From assembly GCA_031002005.1 (NCBI GenBank), contig JARYHS010013630.1, positions 241,435,539 through 241,499,538 on the forward strand: a stretch of DNA of 64,000 bases, in the 5' to 3' direction. The position numbers and the translations under genes are program-made. This document shows positions 57,545 through 64,000 of this stretch, in pieces. Source of the stretch: Vandiemenella viatica (Eukaryota; Arthropoda; Insecta; Orthoptera; Morabidae). How positions within the stretch are numbered: the first letter of the stretch is position 1; each line of letters begins with the position of its first letter. Under the pieces are notes generated by a model. The model did no database searches. It was not told the DNA's origin and saw nothing but the letters and a program-made list of their open reading frames with translations.

Positions 57545-60500
57545 TGAGGGGGTACCCAAAAAAAAAAAAGGAATTAGTTTTTAAAAGCTATATATTTTCA
57601 AATTTTCAGATAACAACCTTATCCTCTTCAAAATACTCTCCATTAAAACTAATAAATTTGTCCCACTGTTTCTTCCACTGTTTGAAATATTTTCTGTAAT
57701 CATCTTTAGAAAGTGTCCTTTTATGTCCCTTTTCATGCGTGGAAATAAGAAAAAGTCACACTGAACCAGGTCAGGTGAGTAAGGTGTGTGGGACAGTGGT
57801 ACCATGCCATTTTTAGCCAAAAACTGCCTAACAGAGACAGGTGTGTGTGCAGGTGCATTGTTGTGGTGAAATCAGGTAATTTTGAGGAACACTGTTGTGT
57901 AATCTTCTTAAAACTTCCAAATAAAAGGTTCGATTGACGGTGTGAGTTGGTGGACAAACTCTGAATGAACTACATCCTTGGTATCAAACAAGCAAATGAG
58001 CATTGTGTAAGCACTTTAGAATTTGGGTAAATTCTAGTTTTCTTAACTTAGAGCATAATGGAGGGAGTAAGCTTTCCAGTAAATATATAAGTTTTCATTG
58101 CAAGTACAGGATATGGGAGAAACTTTTCACGCAGAAGCTGATACTATAAACCAACTCAATGTATAAGCCGATTTAAGAGCAGTAAAGTCACTCAACATAT
58201 AATATAAGTGCTAAATAAACATTTTTGAATAGTAAAGAACTTTTAAACTAACCTGGAATAGGGTAATCCGTTATTATGCAACTTGTAAACAATAGACTTG
58301 GGTTGCGTGATAATTCCACTAATTCTTAACACTTTTAGATGCAGTAAAGTAATTGTAAAATAATAATAATTCAAAAGAAAGTTAAATTCATTAAAATTCC
58401 GTAGTTTCAGGCCGTGCTAATAGCTTGAATAAAATTTTAAACAGCTCGTGGAGGACACTTTCACTTTTAACATTTTTATCGTATGTCTTCAGTAATTTCC
58501 CGAATTAAAAAGTAGATATTCTAAAAGAACTAAAAATCCAATATAACACATTAAAATTTCAGAATATTCCATGCAGTAGAACAGATTTTATATAGATTTG
58601 AAAGTTATTTCGTCATCTATCACAATGTGGTTTCACTCGAGAATTATTTGCAATTAAACCAAGCCACTTCCGTAAATAAAACAACTGTTAAAACACATAA
58701 TTAAATTCAAAGAAAATTCAGATAACTTCACTTTTTCAATATAAACAACACTTTAATAATTATGAACCAGAAACCGAGTTAACTTCTGAAACATTTCAAA
58801 CCCGATCTTGTTAAACAGATAACTTTGCTATTACACCACCGATAATACTAAAATTTACAGCACTGGAATCAGGAATTTTTACAGAACATGATGACACTAA
58901 TTTGATCACGATAATTTGTAATTCAGCAGGGTCACCTAAAAAGTGCTTACATTTAGAAAGAAATCGGGGAATCACTAATTAATTTTTGGACATTTTTTAT
59001 CATTGCGCACTCAAACTAAATTCAATTACAAGAAAGCTTATCATTTGAGAATTTTTGCTAAATACTTTTCATAATCCTTGAAGGTCAGGCTGCACACGAT
59101 TAAAGTTAGGACACATTCTATAATTACACCTTTTTACATTATTTTTGGAAAGTTTCGGTATACATCAAGCATGAGGCTGGGGTATAAAGCTTGCTGCTCA
59201 GACCGTCTGGCTGTCTTTATTCTTTTGGTCTTTCATCTGTATCCTGGGAACATTGCGTATTGTAGACCTGTGCGAGTATGTGTAGACCTGCGCGAGTATG
59301 TGTAGACCTGCGCGAGTATGTGTCGGTTAGGCCAAGCAATAGCCAGAAATCATTGAACTTTGAGTGACTGCATGGATGACATACCACCATGTTAGATTTT
59401 CTGATGAGTGAGTGGCGATGATAATGACTATGAACTTTTAAATTTTCAAAAGGGGTTTCGGTTTCTTCCTCTCCATAATTTGCAATTTTTTTTAAGCGTT
59501 TGTTCAATTTCCTACTTAACTGTAACAGCTATTTTCTGAAATGTGACTTTGGAATAAAATTCCTTTTTCATCAAGTGGATTCTCAAATATTTTAGTAGTG
59601 AACTGTAACCTTTCCTAAGCTTTTGGTTCAAATAAGCTTTGTGGTGGCTGTTAAGCTCTACAGTTGAATATTCTAGTCAGGCACATGGTCATTTAAAATT
59701 ATTGAATCAAATTTAACAGAACTTTCTACAAGGTAACATTCAGCTAAGGTACTGAAGCCCTATACTTGCCCTGGTATAGCAGCTTAGTTCCTTACAAGTG
59801 GTTAAATGTTTGATTGGACTTGACAACATTTTTTTGGACGGGGTGAAAATGACGCCTTCCATTGGCTTGAATGTCGCTTTGTTTCAGGGTCATAACCATA
59901 CCACCATGACTCATCACCAGTAATGACCTTTCACAGAAAATCTGGATTAATTTGAAGCTGTTGTTTCAAAGCATGGCATGTTTCCATTCAACATTCTTTT
60001 TGGTCATCAGTCAGAGCCTGAGGTAAAAACTTCGCAGCAACCCTTTTCATTCCAAAATCTTCAGTTAAAATTCACTGAACTGAGCTCCAAAATAACTTGA
60101 TCAATTTTTTGTCACAGTCTGAGAGCACAAGCTCTCGAATTTTTCCAACATTTTCGTCGATTTGGGCAGTTGATGGGCGTCCAGAATGAGGTTTGTCATT
60201 AATTGACATGTCGCCATTCTTAAACTGAGTGAACCACTTGTACACTTGAGTTTTCCCCATAGTGTCATTTTTATAAGATGTTTTGAACATTAAAACAGTT
60301 CTCAGCAGCATTTTTACAAAGTAGAAAACAAAATTTCACTGCTGCGCATTGTTCATGTAAACTTGCCATCATCAAAAATGAAACAATAACAAAACAGCGA
60401 TAGCAAAAACAATCACTGCAGATTAACAGAACAAGCCAGGTGGCATTGAACTGACAATGAGTTATGCTATAAATGCCTAACAGAAGAAACATATATTACA

Positions 60501-60552
60501 CAATCTTTGCCCAAGGCAATGATATTCTGGTTATTTTTGGGTACCCCCTTCA
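57545..60552 (-). mobile_element. Mariner transposon split by a solo LTR
   Basis: The ends are inverted copies of TGAGGGGGTACCCAAAAA (57545) and TGAAGGGGGTACCCAAAAA (complement at 60534-60552), each flanked by TA. Without the insert the element is about 1.2 kb. The minus strand encodes a transposase: QVYKWFTQFKNGDMSINDKP with HSGRPSTAQ (60250-60160), VITGDESWWYGYDPETKRHS (59935-59875, first catalytic Asp), HHNNAPAHT (about 57875-57850, second site with Asn replacing Asp), and YSPDLVQCDFFLFPRMKRD (57780-57725, third site). Frameshifts and the lost Asp make it inactive. The LTR splits the gene between the first and second catalytic sites. Confidence 0.9.
58006..59796 (+). repeat. Solo LTR, 1791 bp, inside mariner
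   Basis: It starts TGTAAGCACTT and ends GTTCCTTACA, matching the LTR at 39508-40887 at both tips. The hairpin TAGAATTTGGGTAAATTCTA follows the start. Near the end AGCTAAGGTACTGAAGCCCT aligns with the sister copy, as does CAGGCACATGGTCATTTAAA. A TATA-like GGTATAAAG lies near 59180. The flanking tetramers ATTG and AGTG differ by one base. A 20-bp unit is repeated three times at 59261-59320 (TGTAGACCTGCGCGAGTATG). Confidence 0.75.
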
Positions 60553-60640
60553 TATCGGTGTCTACAATTTATTAATATACCTACCAATCTTCCTTTTTCC
60601 TTACTCAATATTTGTGCTTTTTTTCAACACTGGTTCCTGA
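60553..60640. other. Spacer
   Basis: Short flank that begins with the TA duplication of the mariner. Confidence 0.4.
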
Positions 60641-61560
60641 ACTAAATGCCAACTTTTAGATTAATGTTGAGGTTGATCTATTTAGATCTCTATGTTCAAG
60701 CCACTCCAGATGCAACACCACAAATCAAGCAAGTTTTGAGATGAGATCTGTTGCATGGAAAAGATGAATTTTGGCTTTGGAAAATCTAAGGGGAAGTATT
60801 TGTGAACCAAAATGTTCTTGAGATTGGGTGGTCTGCTGAGGCATCATGCACAAATTTCAGAATTTGATTAATTGAATTGAGACCAGGAGAGAATACAGGG
60901 CAATGGTTGGATTTTATATCTATAGGGCAAGAGTAGTTATGTGGAGTGTGGGTGACAGCATGAGAGAATTATTTTTGTACAGTTGGAAATGAGGGCTTAG
61001 GCATTGGGAGCAGTGGGTGAGGTATTCTTGATCAAAATAGATGTGTCTGCCACAAGTGGTAAAAAGGCTGTGAGAAAGGAAATGTTTGATGTGGAATAGA
61101 TGTCAACTGTCAAAGTTCAGATATAATTGGAAATTGATGTGGAGAGAGCTATTAAGGGCACCTGGGTATAGAGCAATGTCCACATCAAGGAACATGATGT
61201 TTAGTAAGTATATGTGAATTTGATGGAATGGCTATTGTTAAGAGAATTGAGGGATTCTAGGAGATGGTTTTCACTGTGCTCAAGACCATAAATATATTAT
61301 CTAAACCACACAGTGATTTTAAATGGGATATAGTTCATGAAATGTTCCTTCAGATGTTTTTGGAATAGGTTGGCATAGGATGAGCCCGCAGGAATACACA
61401 TGCCAGTTCCCAAAATCTGGTGACACACATGAGGATTGAAACAGAAGAAGTTTTTGTAAGGAATGATGTACTGAGAAGCCTGTGTAGGGGCCACATGTCT
61501 AGGAATTGTTCCAGGACACTGAGGTGTAGTTTATGTGAGAACAAAATAGAAAAATGAATG
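60640..61560 (-). mobile_element. Penelope-like reverse transcriptase relic
   Basis: On the minus strand QYIIPYKNFFCFNPHVCHQI (61475) leads into LGTGMCIPAGSSYANLFQKH (61410) and MNYIPFKITVWFR (61335). The DD-containing segment is eroded (after a stop, sequence corresponding to YIDDIFMVW). Relatives have GTGMGTPAAPSYANLF and WLRYIDDIFMIW in this order. The order and spacing identify the Penelope-type RT palm. Many stops follow down to about 60640. Confidence 0.65.
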
Positions 61561-61739
61561 GTAATGATGAAAATACGTCAAAGTTAGCTACCAGACTGCT
61601 ATGGAAAGATTATGTCAGTTATTAGTGAAACACTGACCACAATTAGTTTAAGGAACAGAATTAAGGGAAGGATCACTTGTCAGTGAGGTTAGAGTAAGTA
61701 TAACAAAAAGAGTAGAGGCACTTGTGGGGATTATTCATA

Positions 61740-62540
61740 TTAGTCAGCAACGACTACTGCAGCTTGCTGTCATTCAAAAGGAGACATGCAAAACTAGATG
61801 TAGATTTTTGAGGAACAATGAAAGAAATAATAAGGTTTTTGGCTGGATAGAATTATGGAAAAATAAATGAGTAGGATAAAACCCTTGGAAGAAATGTAAT
61901 TGATTCTTAGAGTTTAGAGTTGGATGATCATTAATCACAGGTATTTAAATACACCAGGTATAGATTGGGAAGGAAATAAGGTTAATAACATAAGTGAGCA
62001 AAGATTTTCAAAATACCGTTGTGTGAAGTGGTACATCAAAGCACAAAGGGAAAAACTTTGGTTCTCTCCTAACAAAGCTTGATGATAAGTGGGAATAGTC
62101 TCATGTTACAGGTGATCATGAAGCTTTTCTAATGGATATAAAAGGGGCAAACTAAGGGCCAGATTTGAAAGTGATTATGGTATGAATATAGAAGAACATA
62201 GATGTAAGATATAAGGAGATATAACTGGGAAACATTCAGTTTGTTGAAAGAGGTCATCAGTGCAGAGGAGAGGAAGTGGGTAGTGGAGTACAGTTCAAAG
62301 ACAATAAGAATGGTTATGAAAGTTTATTCCAATACACACAAAGATGAACTTGGAACTTACTTATCATTATAGGAAGATTAAGAGGCTAAAAATGTTGGTA
62401 AGAAGAAAATGAAATAGCATAAGAAAATAGAAGAGCAGCAGGGAACACTTGAAAGTAGTAAACATGGAACGGAAACAGGAAAGATGGAAGCTGAAGATGG
62501 ATTCATGAAAAACATCATCAAGTTTATCTTATTGTGCAGT
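61740..62540 (+). mobile_element. Family A retrotransposon, endonuclease relic
   Basis: The plus strand near 61937-62000 reads YLNTPGIDWEGNKVNNISEQ and RFSKYRCVKW, the counterpart of GDLNLPGVNWEGNEIDNT in other family A copies. The remainder is heavily decayed and its ends are uncertain. Confidence 0.55.
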
Positions 62541-62825
62541 TGCATTAGCACCCTGTACATTTCATGTTCTTCAGCTAACTAAGGGTATACATCTGATAGT
62601 CACAGTTTTTGTGTGTGTCTATATTAATTCATGTTGGTGTGTATGTTTCCTAAGTTTTTGTTTGTTTAAATAGTACCTTAAAACAATAAATGAATTACTT
62701 AACACAATAATTTAATAAATATAATGTCTTACAAGCAAAGAACAAAAAAAGTTATCTACAGTAAGCACAGAACATAGCTATTTATGCTTAAAACTAATAA
62801 AAAGTTAGTTAACAATAGAGCTAAC
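62541..62825. other. Unassigned intron sequence
   Basis: AT-rich, ends at the donor GTTAGC of the exon on the minus strand. Nothing else recognised. Confidence 0.5.
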
Positions 62826-62979
62826 CTGATCATTGTTGAATGCCTCCTCAAGTTTGCCAATGACCCTGTCAAGATGTCCTTCCTGCAATGGTGTAAATAG
62901 AAGTACCATTTCTTCTCTTTTCCTCCATATAGATTTTCCATTTGGCATATCATGTAATGCTTTCGCTACTGAAATTAAA
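62826..62979 (-). CDS. Coiled-coil gene, exon 1 of those visible (154 bp)
   Basis: The acceptor TTTTTTTTCAG ends at 62980 and the donor is CAG followed by GTTAGC (from 62825). After one base that completes a split codon, the frame reads LISVAKALHDMPNGKSIWRK, REEMVLLFTPLQEGHLDRVI and GKLEEAFNNDQ, and it ends in phase 0. Unlike the downstream exons it is globular in character, with a WRKREEMVLLF segment and an amphipathic helix at the end. An alternative acceptor seven bases inside (AATTTCAG) is possible and would change the first residues. The preceding exon must end in phase 2 and is not in the window or not recognised. The family is unknown to me. Confidence 0.78.
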
Positions 62980-63339
62980 CTGAAAAAAAAACAACATAAT
63001 AATAATAAAAAGATGGTGGCCATGATATATTGCTATCAAGCAGTAAAATCAACAGTCAAAAATGAAACAATGGAAAAGTCGTTTTTCTATATTCACTGCT
63101 AGGATTCACTATTTATTTATATTTGTGCCTTAGCATTATATGCAACCATTAACCCAACTCAAAGGAGATAAGGCCATCTTCCCTATCCTCCACTAGGAAG
63201 ATTTTTGTTTAGAAGATCCACACTGTGGGGTTGGGCATCCTGTCTCTATCTCTAGTAGGCCAGAGTGACAGAATGGTTAAGTCCAGGCAAGGACCCAGTC
63301 GCACAGGGTATATTGTGGAACTGATTTATTTTTTTACGT
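62980..63339. other. Unassigned intron sequence
   Basis: Contains a polypyrimidine tract on the minus strand next to the exon. Nothing else recognised. Confidence 0.45.
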
Positions 63340-63560
63340 CTTGTCAACATTGAGGTCGACAGAAGTGAGAAAGGATATATACAAGGAACAGAAATGTATT
63401 TGTCCATGGCTTTTGCATCCAACATTTGCCTGGAGCAATTTGGGGAAACCACGGAAAACTCAAATCTGGATGCTCGGACGGGGATTCGAACTCATGTCCT
63501 CCCGAATGTGATGCCAGAGCATTACCGCTCAACCACCATGCTTGGTTCCCATGGGATAAA
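63340..63560 (-). mobile_element. tRNA-derived SINE, family 2, copy 2
   Basis: On the minus strand AGCATGGTGGTTGAGCGG (A box) is followed by GAGTTCGAATCCCCG (B box). The body has GGTTTCCCCAAATTGCTCCA and a purine-rich end near 63370. It is the closest of the three copies to a tRNA-like head. Confidence 0.85.
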
Positions 63561-63579
63561 GTCCTTAATAGCACCTCTT

Positions 63580-63858
63580 GGTGGGTAATTTGGAAGAGGA
63601 CACTACTGCCTTGTGGTGAAGAGGAATCTTCAAAAGGTTAAGGGAGTAAACACACAAAAGAAAAATCTCAACTGTGTTTAGCCTCACAAACCACGTACGA
63701 GTAGAGTTGATTGCTTTCAAGTATAAAGGGAAAGTGCCTTGAATTAGGATATCATGATAGATTACCTGGCAATGGAAAAGAACAATGAGAAGTATTGAAA
63801 TTTGGAACCTTGAATGTAAGAATACTCACTGCAAAGACAGAAGAAATTATGTTGTTTT
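63580..63858 (+). mobile_element. RTE-like retrotransposon (family B), 5' start
   Basis: The plus strand ends with KFGTLNVRILTAKTEEI (about 63799-63850), the counterpart of RFGSWNIRTLTGKVEEIV at 7801. It is preceded by a noncoding leader. The element is cut off at about 63858 where a SINE begins. Confidence 0.7.
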
Positions 63859-63859
63859 T

Positions 63860-64000
63860 TTATATATTTTTTATTTTTTATCTGCTTAACATCTCCCTAA
63901 CAGCGAGATCTTTAGAGATGGGAAAGGATGTGGGGCAAGGAATTGGAAGGAATTTGGCCATGTCCTTTTGAAGGAAGCATCCCGGCATTTGCCTGGAGTG
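63860..64000 (-). mobile_element. tRNA-derived SINE, family 2, copy 3 (runs off the window)
   Basis: The stretch 63885-64000 (AACATCTCCCTAACAGCGAG, later GAAGGAAGCATCCCGGCATT and TGCCTGGAGTG) matches the body of the SINE at 48770-49015 in the same orientation. The tRNA-like head lies beyond the window edge. Confidence 0.85.

Noticed and set aside
25386..62979. Naming the coiled-coil gene as SYCP1, EEA1, CENP-type or myosin-like
   Set aside because: Heptad sequence resembles many unrelated coiled-coil proteins. The one non-coiled exon (62826-62979) matches none that I can recall with confidence.
62805..63023. Open frame that appears to start with a signal peptide (MATIFLLLLCCFFFS)
   Set aside because: The hydrophobic start is the translated polypyrimidine tract of a splice acceptor. 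The real exon begins at 62979.

Overview
This is animal nuclear DNA, most likely from an insect or another arthropod with a large, AT-rich, repeat-filled genome. The reasons are long introns with GT/AG borders, tRNA-headed SINEs, and many decayed CR1-like, RTE-like, jockey-like, Penelope-like, mariner, Tc1-like, Helitron and LTR-type elements. I see no bacterial operon, rRNA, functional tRNA or CRISPR array. The species cannot be fixed from sequence alone.

One host gene is supported. It lies on the minus strand and is spread over at least 37.6 kb as four exons: 62826-62979, 45843-46130, 42702-42972 and 25386-25459. All four have acceptor and donor sites, their phases match in order (0, 0, 1), and together they give about 262 residues, mostly coiled coil. 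The first and last exons of the gene are outside the window or unseen. I could not name the protein. Most of the remaining sequence is intronic or flanking transposon debris.

Layout. 1-7.5 kb: CR1-like fragments (family A), a Helitron carrying an RTE-like insertion, and a SINE. 7.5-13.7 kb: one RTE-like element (family B) split by a Penelope-like insertion and by a block holding two inverted-repeat elements and a 2.4-kb tandem array. 13.7-21.5 kb: family A copies, a 2.4-kb non-LTR retrotransposon (family C) with perfect 14-bp duplications, and a Penelope-like RT relic. 22.2-23.5 kb: a mariner relic. 24-28 kb: an LTR end, a coiled-coil exon, and a small fold-back with a hammerhead-like core. 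28.4-34 kb: element E1 split by a 2.9-kb Helitron made of ~168-bp repeats. 34-41.5 kb: LTR-like blocks, then a triple nest (E-like relic, Penelope-type fold-back, solo LTR), then a SINE. 42.7-47.2 kb: two coiled-coil exons and Tc1-like pieces. 48.8-57.2 kb: a SINE, CR1- and jockey-like 3' pieces, near-complete element E2, and a family A copy split by a SINE. 57.5-60.6 kb: a mariner split by a solo LTR. 60.6-64 kb: Penelope RT and family A relics, a coiled-coil exon, SINEs and a second family B start.

The most useful results are the phase-matched gene model, several insertions whose removal restores the host element, a family of solo LTRs that begins with a hairpin and ends TGTAAG...CTTACA, and the hammerhead-like fold-back. 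I did not find a convincing new biological system beyond these.
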